From NCBI GenBank assembly GCA_945860895.1, contig CAMASK010000016.1, positions 1 to 47,012 of the forward strand: 47,012 nucleotides of DNA, written 5' to 3'. Under the pieces are notes generated by a model that ran no database searches, was not told the DNA's origin, and saw only the letters and a list, made by a program, of their open reading frames with translations. The position numbers and the translations under genes were made by a program. The stretch comes from Bacteriovorax stolpii (GTDB taxonomy: Bacteria; Bdellovibrionota; Bacteriovoracia; Bacteriovoracales; Bacteriovoracaceae). Each line of letters begins with the position of its first letter. The stretch's first letter is position 1. Positions 26,769 through 34,832 of the stretch are shown here, in pieces.

Positions 26769-28115
26769 ATGAAATTATTTATTTTGCTTACACTTTTAAC
26801 TTCTCTGGCCTTCGCTACAGAAAATGACTTTTCACACATGCCGAAAAGCTTTGCCGTTTCCGGAGGAAAAGCCGTTTTTGCAGATTTTTCACAAGCTAAC
26901 TATTCCATCAATTACGACTTGAATGCCAAAAAGGCTTCAGTCTTGGCCGAAATCAAATTAGAGACCTTGGAAGATGGTTACCCTATCTTTGATAGCGTGA
27001 GCGCTCCTGAGTCACTTAGTATTGATGGAGAGAGTGTTTCTGCCATTGAGATCTCAACACCTGATCAGGCCACCACTCTTCGCATTTTAGATAAAGTGAT
27101 TAAGGCAGGTAAGCACACCCTGATTGTTAATATATCTTTGACTACTCTGATTGAATTTGTTGATGGTGGAGTCAAGAGTGCTTTTTGGACTTCCGATTTA
27201 TCTGAAAGAAAATTCTTAGAGCGCTACCTACCGGCCAACTTTGAATTTGATCAAGTGGAGATGACTTTTCTGGTTAAGTTCATTGGGGCCAAAGCGAAGC
27301 AAGTTATTTACACCAATGGGATAGTGACTGAACTTGATGACAATACTTTCAAAATCAATTATCCGGCCTATTATACAGCTTCCAGTATCTTTTTTCATAC
27401 TGTTCCTCAAGGGGCCACATCTGAGCTGCGCTTTACTTTAAAATCCATTGATGGCCGTGAAATACCAGTAGTTGTTTACTTCTCAAAAACTTCTTTTGGG
27501 GCAAGTCTTGAGCGTTTAAAGGATAAGACAATAGAAGTTTTCCATGAGCTAGAAAGTGATTACGGTCCTTTTCCCCATCCTTCAATCACAGTTTTGCAGG
27601 CGGGAAGCGGCGGAATGGAGTATTGTGGAGCTACCATGACTGATTTCTCAGCTCTTGGTCACGAACTATTCCATTCTTATTTTGCCAGAGGAGTGATGCC
27701 GGCCAATGGAAATGCTGGTTGGTTAGATGAGGCCTTGGCCTCGTGGAGAGATGATGGCTATCAAACCATCTCTTCTCTTTCTGGTTCTTCGCGTATGTCC
27801 GCTCATCCTTATTACACCAGAATAACTGATAGAGCGGCCTATTCATTTGGTGAGCGTTTCATGAGTTATCTTGATGGAAAGCTCAAATCAAAAGGTGGCC
27901 TGAAAGTTTTTATGAGGCACATGGTTGATAAAAAAGTATTCTCTCCGCTTTTTGTAGAAGACTTCATTCAGGAGATGACAAATTTCTATGATGTTCCTGT
28001 TAGTGAGGATTTTAAGAAATATACTTTTGGTACGGAATTTACTAATTCCGGATTAAAAATTAAGTCTCAAATTCACCGCAAGATGAGTCTGGAAGAAATG
28101 CAAAAATTTCTTTAA
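26769..28115 (+). CDS. Secreted M1-like gluzincin metallopeptidase
   Basis: A 448-aa exported protein with a signal peptide ending near residue 17 (FATE). An N-terminal beta-rich region (20-240) resembles the M1 saddle domain. The zinc site is H298-E-L-F-H302 with E321, exactly the HExxH-x18-E spacing of M1 aminopeptidases and leukotriene-A4-hydrolase relatives. GGMEY (291-295) sits where the exopeptidase motif GAMEN occurs, with Tyr for Asn. A helical C-terminal part follows. It probably degrades peptides in the periplasm or outside. AAGGAG lies 8 nt upstream of the ATG. Its stop overlaps the end of the convergent matrixin gene by 4 bp. Confidence 0.8.
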   Translation: MKLFILLTLLTSLAFATENDFSHMPKSFAVSGGKAVFADFSQANYSINYDLNAKKASVLAEIKLETLEDGYPIFDSVSAPESLSIDGESVSAIEISTPDQATTLRILDKVIKAGKHTLIVNISLTTLIEFVDGGVKSAFWTSDLSERKFLERYLPANFEFDQVEMTFLVKFIGAKAKQVIYTNGIVTELDDNTFKINYPAYYTASSIFFHTVPQGATSELRFTLKSIDGREIPVVVYFSKTSFGASLERLKDKTIEVFHELESDYGPFPHPSITVLQAGSGGMEYCGATMTDFSALGHELFHSYFARGVMPANGNAGWLDEALASWRDDGYQTISSLSGSSRMSAHPYYTRITDRAAYSFGERFMSYLDGKLKSKGGLKVFMRHMVDKKVFSPLFVEDFIQEMTNFYDVPVSEDFKKYTFGTEFTNSGLKIKSQIHRKMSLEEMQKFL

Positions 28116-28987
28116 TTATTTAACTTAACCTGATGGCGCTGAATAACGGCGCCATCTTCTTTATGGACGCACTCTCCACTGGTTTTTAATTCAATTAAAA
28201 TTCGGATATTACGACCTGGATCTTCATTCTTTGGACGATAGCGGGTGGATGCCGTTGGAGTGATTCCACCGAATCCGCCAATGTTATATTTATCCACTAA
28301 TTCATTGACGTCTTTTGATTGAGGTATTCTTTTTTCTTCACCACCAGAAATACTTGGATACATCACCGAGCTTGCTTTGTAGCTTTTCTCACTTAGAACG
28401 AGTTCTGAATCAGGTCGATTCCAATAATTGGCAATGTGCTGAAGGCCCAGAAAATGGCCCATTTCATGGAGCACTACAGTTTTTAAGTCATAGTCACCAG
28501 CATTGCTGTCACCAATAGTATAAAAGGAATGGTCCCGGTAATTGATGAGAATATCAGCATGCTCAATTTTTACATATTCATCAACATCACCCACATTGTA
28601 GCGACGGCCAAAAATTTGCGTGATGGCCAGGGCATTACTGTCTATGTCTTTAGGCCAAGTGAAGGCCTTGTAAATTCCCATAACTGAATCAGGGGCAGTC
28701 ACGTTGTAAGTAGAAGTGACAGGAGAATTGTATTGAAAAAAGTTCTTTAAGTTAGAGACTGATTGGTCCCAAGCTAAGGAGGATGTGGTGATATCTGCGA
28801 TTTCATCGGTCCTAAAAGTTGAAGAAAGACTAACTTTTCTTGGGAATGTCGAGCTCCACAAATAGGGAGCGCTGGCATCGATGGCCTGTCCGCTAGTTGT
28901 TCCTGTGGATAGGCCACTGGTTACTTCAGGAGATGAATTACAAGAGCTAACAATAAGTAATGTTAAAAGGACTAATAACTGATTCAT
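28112..28987 (-). CDS. Matrixin-like metzincin lipoprotein
   Basis: A 291-aa protein from the ATG at 28987, preceded by AGGAG; a TTG five codons upstream is unlikely. The signal peptide ends in the lipobox VSSC (Cys16), so it should be lipid-anchored. The metzincin zinc motif is H164-E-M-G-H168-F-L-G-L-Q-H174, with the Met-turn SSVMYP (Met199). Matrixins are extracellular proteases. No pro-domain cysteine switch is evident. Its Shine-Dalgarno is partly inside a hairpin (28994-29036), so expression may be controlled at translation. It lies 73 bp downstream of the transaldolase gene on the same strand. Confidence 0.82.
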   Translation of the reverse strand: MNQLLVLLTLLIVSSCNSSPEVTSGLSTGTTSGQAIDASAPYLWSSTFPRKVSLSSTFRTDEIADITTSSLAWDQSVSNLKNFFQYNSPVTSTYNVTAPDSVMGIYKAFTWPKDIDSNALAITQIFGRRYNVGDVDEYVKIEHADILINYRDHSFYTIGDSNAGDYDLKTVVLHEMGHFLGLQHIANYWNRPDSELVLSEKSYKASSVMYPSISGGEEKRIPQSKDVNELVDKYNIGGFGGITPTASTRYRPKNEDPGRNIRILIELKTSGECVHKEDGAVIQRHQVKLNN

Positions 28988-28993
28988 CAAACT

Positions 28994-29036
28994 CCTGCGC
29001 AAATTCCGACTTAAACTTTATCGGCAAATGCGCAGG
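28994..29036 (-). promoter_or_regulatory. Hairpin overlapping matrixin Shine-Dalgarno
   Basis: On the mRNA strand CCTGCGCA (29036-29029) pairs with TGCGCAGG (29001-28994). A small mismatched internal loop is followed by a second short helix (CCGA with TCGG) and an 11-nt loop. The 3' arm ends in AGG, the first three bases of the AGGAG ribosome binding site (28996-28992). The hairpin would therefore hide the site, unless the transcript starts within it. Confidence 0.5.
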
Positions 29037-29060
29037 GAATCTGAGGAGATCTTTATTTAC

Positions 29061-29705
29061 CTATTTTATTGATTTTGCGTGATCAGCAAGAAACTGATCC
29101 AAACCATTTTTAGTGAGGGGATGGGCAAACAGACCCTCTATCACTTTAAACGGCAAAGTTGCCGTATCTGCTCCCAGCATGGCACATTCTTTTACATGTT
29201 GAGAATGGCGTAGTGAAGCGGCAAGAATTTTTGTTTCGAAGCCATAGTTGTTAAAAATTACGCGAATTTCTTGAATCAAATCCATGCCAGTCTGACCTAC
29301 ATCATCAAGTCTTCCTACGAATGGTGAGACATAAGTGGCACCATTTTTAGCAGCTAAAAGTGCCTGATTGGCAGAGAAGATAAGTGTAACATTCGTTTTA
29401 ATGTTATTTTTTGAGAAATGCTTACAAGCAATCATTCCATCTTTAGTCATAGGAAGTTTAATCACAACATTCTTATGAATTTTCGCGAGCTCCAGGCCTT
29501 CCCTGATCATGCCATCTGCATCAAGCGCTAAAACTTCGGCAGAGATCGGGCCATCTACGATGTCAGCAATTTCTTTTATGAGGTCTGCTTGTTTTTTACC
29601 AGATTTTGCCACCAGCGATGGATTGGTTGTAACCCCATCCACGAAGCCCCAAGTGTAGGCAGTTTTAATTTCATTAATGTCACCAGTATCGATAAAAAAT
29701 TCCAT
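29061..29705 (-). CDS. Transaldolase / fructose-6-phosphate aldolase-like protein
   Basis: A 214-aa protein of the small transaldolase class (TalC/FSA, about 215-220 aa). It has [15 protein letters not shown] (22-36), the Schiff-base Lys83 in [44 protein letters not shown] and [11 protein letters not shown]. It moves dihydroxyacetone units between sugar phosphates in the pentose phosphate pathway. TalC versus FSA activity cannot be told from sequence here. TAGGAG lies 7-8 nt before the ATG. Confidence 0.92.
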   Translation of the reverse strand: MEFFIDTGDINEIKTAYTWGFVDGVTTNPSLVAKSGKKQADLIKEIADIVDGPISAEVLALDADGMIREGLELAKIHKNVVIKLPMTKDGMIACKHFSKNNIKTNVTLIFSANQALLAAKNGATYVSPFVGRLDDVGQTGMDLIQEIRVIFNNYGFETKILAASLRHSQHVKECAMLGADTATLPFKVIEGLFAHPLTKNGLDQFLADHAKSIK

Positions 29706-29739
29706 TATTATTCTCCTAAAAGAGTCAGGTTAATTGAGC

Positions 29740-29768
29740 TTGGTTTCCGAGCATTTCGCAATCATAAT
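29740..29768 (+). promoter_or_regulatory. Promoter of the 29776 gene, leaderless spacing
   Basis: TTGGTT (29740-29745), 17 bp, CATAAT (29763-29768). The ATG at 29776 follows after 7 nt, and AAGAAGC between them is too close to act as a Shine-Dalgarno. Confidence 0.5.
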
Positions 29769-29775
29769 AAGAAGC

Positions 29776-30597
29776 ATGAAGACATTTGGCCACTCAGTTT
29801 GGACACTATTTTTTATTATCGTCTTAATCAATAGGGCCTTGGGGATTGTGCTGGTTCCAAATTTGCCGGATGAAGGAATCCTCGGACCTGATAATCGTGC
29901 TGCCATGGACGTCAATGTAGATTATGAGCATTTTTCAGGCAGGGTTTCTGATAAAGATGATTCCGAGAGAGTTTTCAAAATTAATGTAGAGAACAATAAC
30001 TCTAAGTTTTTTCGTGCTGGTGATCTGGTTTTATTTAAAGTAAATCTCAAAAAAAATCGAGAATACTGTAAAGGCTTTGTCAGGAACGTGGAAGATTTTC
30101 ATTTTACGATCTATGTGGAAAGCTTGGGTCCTTGTTATTCGGTCACTGATTATTTTCGGCGTGGTACGGTGCTTAATTTTTATTCTAAAACACTGGCCTT
30201 AAGAATCTTTGAGGCCACTAAATATCGTGAACAGCTGATTGTTCGCAAGGAAGACTTCCTTAGACAATTGAATGACATAAATCATTTCATTTGGACATTC
30301 GATCAACAGAAAGTTAAAACTGCTGCAGATTATGATCAGAGAATAAATCAGCTCCAGAGGGATAAACGAAAAGCATTGGATGACATGATCACCCTTAAGC
30401 AAGAGCGCCTCGTTCTTCAGAACGAACTCATGAAAAAGCTTAATGAACTCGACGAGTCCTTGCATTTTTACAGGGTGGAGCGTCAAGAGTTGATGACTGA
30501 CCGATGGAACTTAGATCACGATCAAGGTTTGCCTTTTGGGCAAAGACCTCAAACGATGAAGAAGGCGGATGTTCCTTTACGATATCCTGCCCAATAG
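29776..30597 (+). CDS. Exported coiled-coil protein, unknown
   Basis: A 273-aa protein from the ATG at 29776 (MKTFGHS). The in-frame extension to 29734 overlaps the promoter. It has a signal peptide or N-terminal membrane helix (about 8-26), then a beta-rich region with two cysteines (about 60-130), then a long charged coiled coil (about 150-245) rich in Leu, Lys and Glu, and a Pro-rich end. I recognise no family. The coiled coil suggests a structural or assembly role in the periplasm. A DUF3050 gene follows after 8 bp, so they may share a transcript. Confidence 0.6.
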   Translation: MKTFGHSVWTLFFIIVLINRALGIVLVPNLPDEGILGPDNRAAMDVNVDYEHFSGRVSDKDDSERVFKINVENNNSKFFRAGDLVLFKVNLKKNREYCKGFVRNVEDFHFTIYVESLGPCYSVTDYFRRGTVLNFYSKTLALRIFEATKYREQLIVRKEDFLRQLNDINHFIWTFDQQKVKTAADYDQRINQLQRDKRKALDDMITLKQERLVLQNELMKKLNELDESLHFYRVERQELMTDRWNLDHDQGLPFGQRPQTMKKADVPLRYPAQ

Positions 30598-30605
30598 GAA
30601 AGTGT

Positions 30606-31316
30606 ATGGAACAGATTCAAAGCCTTCAAAAAAATTTAACTTATCATCCTGTTTATCAAACATTAAACACTCTGGAATCGATCCAGCATTTCATGCGCTT
30701 TCATGTCTTTGCGGTTTGGGATTTCATGAGTCTTTTAAAATCCCTTCAAAGGAGAGTCACTTGTGTTGACCTACCATGGAGGCCATCTCCTTATCCTGCT
30801 GAAATGGTGAGACTCGTTAATCAAATCGTTTTAGGTGAAGAAAGTGATTTGGATCAAGACGGCAAGGCCATCTCTCATTTTGAACTTTACATAAAAGCGA
30901 TGGAGGAAGTTGGGGCAGACACTTCAGAGATCAAACATTTTTTAAAGACCATGGACTTGAATGACATTCCAGAAGGGGCCAGATCTTTTGTACGTCACAA
31001 TCTACAAGTTGCCCAACACGGTCATGTGGTGGAAGTTGCGGCAAGTTTTTTTTATGGGCGTGAAAAATTAATTCCTGACATGTTTCAAGTCATTGTCGAT
31101 GTTTTAAAAAAAGAAAATGTTCAGGCACCGACTTTAATCTACTATTTGGAGCGCCATATTGAAGTGGATAGTGGAGAGCATGGTCCACTTGCTATGAAAT
31201 GTCTCGATTATTTAACTGGTGACACTCACCAACTCCAAACTCTGGCCCTAAATGCCGGCATGCAAGCACTGCATGTCCGTCATAATTTATGGGACCAAGT
31301 TTTTGCACTTCGCTAA
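30606..31316 (+). CDS. DUF3050 (heme-oxygenase-like fold) protein
   Basis: A 236-aa protein. The start at 30606 has AGGA 7 nt upstream; the in-frame extension into the previous gene is rejected. FMRFHVFAVWDFMSLLKSLQRRVTCV, PYPAEMVRLVNQIVLGEESDLDQDG, SHFELYIKAMEEVGADT and a C-terminal YYLERHIEVDSGEHGPLA, with conserved His and Glu, match DUF3050. This helical family resembles heme oxygenase and the diiron-type PqqC/TenA fold. Conserved H/E residues suggest metal-dependent chemistry, but no activity is established. Confidence 0.8.
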   Translation: MEQIQSLQKNLTYHPVYQTLNTLESIQHFMRFHVFAVWDFMSLLKSLQRRVTCVDLPWRPSPYPAEMVRLVNQIVLGEESDLDQDGKAISHFELYIKAMEEVGADTSEIKHFLKTMDLNDIPEGARSFVRHNLQVAQHGHVVEVAASFFYGREKLIPDMFQVIVDVLKKENVQAPTLIYYLERHIEVDSGEHGPLAMKCLDYLTGDTHQLQTLALNAGMQALHVRHNLWDQVFALR

Positions 31317-31377
31317 GTCTGGCATCTTCATTGCATCCTTCCCTTGCAGCTTAACTGTATAAGCAAAGGAATGTTCT

Positions 31378-31836
31378 ATGAAGCTTAAGAGTCCAGTGTT
31401 TACTGAAGGTCATACAATTCCCAAATTATTTACTGGCGAAGGCCGGGACATTTCTCCTCCTTTAACGTGGTCAGATGTCCCAGCGGGATGCAAAAGTCTC
31501 GCCCTGACATGCGAAGATCCTGATGCTGCGGGTGGAACTTTTATTCATTGGGTTGTTTATAATATTTCACCTAAAATGGTGGCCTTTAGTGAAGGGGTTA
31601 AGAACTTAGACCAGGGTAGGAATTCGTTTGATAAACAATCTTATGGTGGACCTATGCCCCCAAAGGGTCATGGGAAGCATCATTATATTTTTACACTTTA
31701 TGCTTTGGATTCTGATTTAAAATTAAAACCTGGGCTTAGTTATGAAGAACTCATGAGTGCCATAAAAAATAGAGTTATCAGTAAAGCAAAATTAATTGGA
31801 ATTTATGAAAGAATGCACGATCAAAAAACGGCTTGA
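31378..31836 (+). CDS. YbhB/YbcL family PEBP-like protein
   Basis: A 152-aa protein of the bacterial phosphatidylethanolamine-binding-protein family. The hallmarks are ISPPLTWSDVPAGCKSLAL (25-43), DPDAAGGTFIHWVVYNI (48-64), GPMPPKGHGKHHYIFTLYALD, and the C-terminal ISKAKLIGIYER. There is no signal peptide, so it is cytoplasmic. The role of bacterial members is poorly known. AAAGGA lies 7-8 nt before the ATG. A strong terminator follows. Confidence 0.92.
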   Translation: MKLKSPVFTEGHTIPKLFTGEGRDISPPLTWSDVPAGCKSLALTCEDPDAAGGTFIHWVVYNISPKMVAFSEGVKNLDQGRNSFDKQSYGGPMPPKGHGKHHYIFTLYALDSDLKLKPGLSYEELMSAIKNRVISKAKLIGIYERMHDQKTA

Positions 31837-31855
31837 TGTTTTTAAGATTGAGCTT

Positions 31856-31892
31856 CATCCAACAACTCTTTTGAGTTGTTGGATGATTTTTA
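31856..31892 (+). terminator. Intrinsic terminator after PEBP gene
   Basis: A perfect 13-bp stem CATCCAACAACTC/GAGTTGTTGGATG (31856-31868 with 31873-31885), loop TTTT, then ATTTTT. It ends the PEBP transcript and lies between convergent genes. Confidence 0.88.
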
Positions 31893-31922
31893 GAATTAAG
31901 CAAAAAGTCCCTGGCCTTGACT

Positions 31923-32762
31923 TTATTTTTTTCTCAAGAATTCAAGAATCTTATCAACTCTCATCACGGATTCATTACCCTCTTTCATGTCATAGACTTT
32001 GAGTGTAGAGCAATTTCCTTTTGACTCATAATCCATCCGACCTGAGACAAGAATACCCATGACTTCACCAGTACTTGCATTAAATACTCCTGAGCCGGAA
32101 TTCACTGAGAAAGCATCAACATTACTCACAAAGACTGTTGGTTCAACTTGCAAAACAAAGGCATCTGCAGCGATTTTAGTCGGCAGACCACTCGGATGTC
32201 CGATTAGCACTAAGGGGTCGTTAACTTTGATTTGGGCCTTGGAGAGTGGAGCAAATGTTCTATCATTGACTGTTTTCTTTAGTTTGATGAGAGCATAGTC
32301 ATAGGTGCCGTTCATTTCATTAAAAATAACTTTTTCACATTCATAAACATTTTGAGCATTCACTGTCACGCTAGACTGACTCTCTTTTGAAACCTTGTAA
32401 TCAAAGACCCACCTATAATCTCGGCAGGCCTGTTTGGGTAAATCATAACAATGAGCGGCCGTCATGATAATGTCAGGAGCAATCAGTGTTCCTGAGCATG
32501 TGGCGGCAATGGGCTGATTGCGAAATCTTTCAGAGGGGCAGAGCTTGTACATGTCTGCCAGACTTTTTTCGCTAATGGTTGCGGTTGTTCCATTATATTT
32601 AATTTTTTCCTGACTAATCAAAGCCGCAGTAGAATTTGCCATTTCTTTAAATTGGGGATTAGTTACTGCGTAGACATCTTGACGGTCATCATTGCCATAG
32701 ATGGCCAGGATTTCGGCCATAATGGGCGCACTTATAAATAATAGAATGAGAGCAAAATTCAT
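31923..32762 (-). CDS. Secreted trypsin-like serine protease (S1)
   Basis: A 279-aa exported protease with a signal peptide (about 1-16). The catalytic triad is visible: H104 in TAAHCYD, D155 in TYDYALIKL and S222 in SVNSGSGVF. The Ser motif NSGSG departs from the GDSGGP of classic trypsins but matches V8/glutamyl-endopeptidase-like members. Cysteines around the His suggest a disulfide. It overlaps the stop of the deacetylase gene (ATGA, 32759-32762), so the two secreted enzymes are co-translated. Confidence 0.85.
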   Translation of the reverse strand: MNFALILLFISAPIMAEILAIYGNDDRQDVYAVTNPQFKEMANSTAALISQEKIKYNGTTATISEKSLADMYKLCPSERFRNQPIAATCSGTLIAPDIIMTAAHCYDLPKQACRDYRWVFDYKVSKESQSSVTVNAQNVYECEKVIFNEMNGTYDYALIKLKKTVNDRTFAPLSKAQIKVNDPLVLIGHPSGLPTKIAADAFVLQVEPTVFVSNVDAFSVNSGSGVFNASTGEVMGILVSGRMDYESKGNCSTLKVYDMKEGNESVMRVDKILEFLRKK

Positions 32763-33634
32763 TCTATCATCCTGCAGTTTTTTGTGATCTTAAATTCTTC
32801 CACTTCATCAAGCCGCACGATTTCAAGATTATTGGCAATAGTATAGTCGATTATCTTTTTAATGCCCTCGATTGATCCTGGTTGAATATCGTGCTGAAGA
32901 AGGACCCCCCCTGAGGTTGGTTCATTAATAATTTTTGCCACTTTGATTTGAGTTAAGTTGCCAGCAGAATTTCTTACTGTTTTATAAGTGATGAAATTCC
33001 CACCTTCATTTGAGGCACGAAAATTTTGCGCAATTTCTGAAGGAGTCATACCTGGTATCCAATCACCTGAATCAATATCCCAAAATGCAAAATGAATGCA
33101 GTTCTCACCCATTAGCTCGTTGGAAATTTCTTTTAATGAATTTAAATGATGATGGTCTTTTCTTTCTCCATAAGCAGCATAGGGAAAGCGGTAATAAAAT
33201 TTATCAAAACTGTGTCCGGCCCTTTTATACAAGGTCGCAAGATCAATAAAAGATTGCTTAACCCTGGCCTTCCAAACTTCTTTGGTGATGTTGTTGGAAT
33301 TGTCGTGATTTCTCCCATGGCTTGCCACAATGTGGCCTTCGTCCAGCATCCTTTTTACCAAAGGGAAGGTCGCTTCAGTCACATTGGATGTGATGATAAA
33401 AAAGGTCGCCTTTACCTTGGCGGCATTCAGATGATTGAGGATTTTTTCAGTATGAACAGGATGAGGGCCATCATCAAAAGTCAGGGCATATTTACCTGTC
33501 TTATGCAAAGAGGGAGCTCCATATTGGGTATAGCCCTTGTCTTGAGAGGTATAATTGCGATCTTCAGGATAGTGAAAATTGGCTTTCGCAGACAGTGTTA
33601 ATAAAACGAGGAAGGATAAAAATGTAAATTTCAT
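32759..33634 (-). CDS. Secreted NodB-type polysaccharide deacetylase
   Basis: A 291-aa exported enzyme with a signal peptide ending near residue 18. NodB motifs: TFDDGPHP (52-59; D54, D55) and the metal pair H106-x3-H110 in ASHGRNHDN, then YRFPYAAYG and DIDSGDW. The C-terminal VLLQHDIQPGS supplies the usual late His. It would remove acetyl groups from a polymer such as peptidoglycan or chitin-like material. Predatory Bdellovibrio use deacetylases of this kind on prey wall, so a similar role is a fair inference. The start codon lacks a Shine-Dalgarno and lies 7 nt from TATAAT. Confidence 0.9.
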   Translation of the reverse strand: MKFTFLSFLVLLTLSAKANFHYPEDRNYTSQDKGYTQYGAPSLHKTGKYALTFDDGPHPVHTEKILNHLNAAKVKATFFIITSNVTEATFPLVKRMLDEGHIVASHGRNHDNSNNITKEVWKARVKQSFIDLATLYKRAGHSFDKFYYRFPYAAYGERKDHHHLNSLKEISNELMGENCIHFAFWDIDSGDWIPGMTPSEIAQNFRASNEGGNFITYKTVRNSAGNLTQIKVAKIINEPTSGGVLLQHDIQPGSIEGIKKIIDYTIANNLEIVRLDEVEEFKITKNCRMIE

Positions 33635-33641
33635 GAGTGGA

Positions 33642-33647
33642 ATTATA
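33642..33647 (-). promoter_or_regulatory. TATAAT 7 nt before deacetylase start
   Basis: On the minus strand a perfect TATAAT occupies 33647-33642 and the ATG is at 33634. No recognisable -35 is present. Spacing and the absence of a Shine-Dalgarno point to a leaderless transcript. Confidence 0.45.
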
Positions 33648-33721
33648 GGATAAGGGGCAGTGCTTGGGGGGCATTCCTGTAAAGCTTACCTGCTAAAAAA
33701 TGATAAAAGTTAACCTTCTTG

Positions 33722-33730
33722 TGATATAAT
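33722..33730 (+). promoter_or_regulatory. Extended -10 element 6 nt before the 33737 gene
   Basis: TGATATAAT (33722-33730) is a perfect extended -10. The ATG at 33737 follows after 6 nt, and there is no Shine-Dalgarno, so the message is probably leaderless. It lies divergent from the deacetylase promoter in the same 102-bp gap. Confidence 0.6.
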
Positions 33731-33736
33731 AGCTTG

Positions 33737-34705
33737 ATGAAACGGTCATGCCTGATCGGCTTTAGTCTTTTCTTTCTAATCTTTTCTTTTGGTCTTGGTG
33801 GAGACCGCGAGGGCTTTCGAGGCCTTGCTAGTGCCTGGAATGTTATTCCATCAAGGTCCCTGTCAGGTCTTCATTATGTCTTCAAAGGGTTCGTATACAA
33901 CGATAAAGAGGGCTCAGTTAATGTCATTGGTCCTGTAATTGAAATCACTCAAGGTGAGAGAGCTGGTTCGAAAATATATCCAGAAGGATTTTCCCTGGAA
34001 TTGGATCAGGAAGATTTTGAAGAAGAGCAATTACTGGGTCAGTCCATTTTTCGGGCCCGATCTGGAAGCGGAAATAGTGTAGGCACTGCTTTTTTAGTTG
34101 GCCGTGATATTGTTCTCACCAATCGCCACATTATGGGAGTTTCTTTTGGTGATAAAAAATGGGAATGTGGAAAATTCAGCATCCTTTTGAATCACAAAGA
34201 AGAAAAAGTTGAATGCAAGAAAGTTCGCTACTGCAGTTCTCGATTTGATTTCTGTGTAGTGCAAATGAAGAAAATGGAAAATAACCTATTTCTTGGAGTA
34301 GAGGTTAGACCATTGCGCCTGGCCCGGCATGTGAGTCCCGGGAATCGCATGTCACTCCTGCACATTGGTAATGCCGCTGGGCTTGGTCTACAAGCATCCA
34401 GAGGTCAGGGACTAAGAATTGAGGGTGGGGAATTTTATCATTATGTTCCCACCTTGAATGGCTCTTCCGGGGCCCCTTTATTCGATGAGAAGGGTCAGGT
34501 TATAGGAATCAATTGGGGTCATACGGGAAGAGATATTATTGATGATACCTCTTTTAACCGAGGGGTGTTGTCTTCTACTGTTTTTAATGAGCTTAAAAAA
34601 ACTCATCCATATACTTTAAATGAAATAAAAAGTTTTAAGACTTGGTATCGCAGAGAAAATAATCCCCGTCACATCAAAGTTGAATCCCTTATTAATTCCC
34701 GATAG
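33737..34705 (+). CDS. Exported trypsin-fold peptidase (V8/HtrA-like)
   Basis: A 322-aa protein from the ATG at 33737; a TTG one codon earlier is less likely. It has a signal peptide (about 1-22). The protease domain begins near residue 105. Its triad is H131 in LTNRHIM, D161 in SRFDFCVVQM and S234 in LNGSSGAPLFD, with the GTAFLVGRDIVLTNRH context of glutamyl-endopeptidase/HtrA-like proteins. No PDZ domain is seen. The N-terminal 100 residues may be a propeptide. It stands alone with a leaderless-type promoter. Confidence 0.8.
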   Translation: MKRSCLIGFSLFFLIFSFGLGGDREGFRGLASAWNVIPSRSLSGLHYVFKGFVYNDKEGSVNVIGPVIEITQGERAGSKIYPEGFSLELDQEDFEEEQLLGQSIFRARSGSGNSVGTAFLVGRDIVLTNRHIMGVSFGDKKWECGKFSILLNHKEEKVECKKVRYCSSRFDFCVVQMKKMENNLFLGVEVRPLRLARHVSPGNRMSLLHIGNAAGLGLQASRGQGLRIEGGEFYHYVPTLNGSSGAPLFDEKGQVIGINWGHTGRDIIDDTSFNRGVLSSTVFNELKKTHPYTLNEIKSFKTWYRRENNPRHIKVESLINSR

Positions 34706-34832
34706 AAAAGCTTTTAAGTGGTCTGTTTCTGTAAGAAATTAACAGAAGCCTTATGAGCAATGACTTAGCTACCATTAACTGTTTATTAGAAAACCAATTT
34801 GGAAGGTTTATCTTTATTTTTTAGGAGGATTC

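Noticed and set aside
31837-31922. An attachment site suggested by the long inverted repeat
   Set aside because: The stem, T loop and T tail are those of an intrinsic terminator, and no integrase or tRNA is present.
33146-33601. Plus-strand open frame of 151 codons
   Set aside because: It is antisense to the NodB deacetylase gene, whose motifs are intact, and has no ribosome site.
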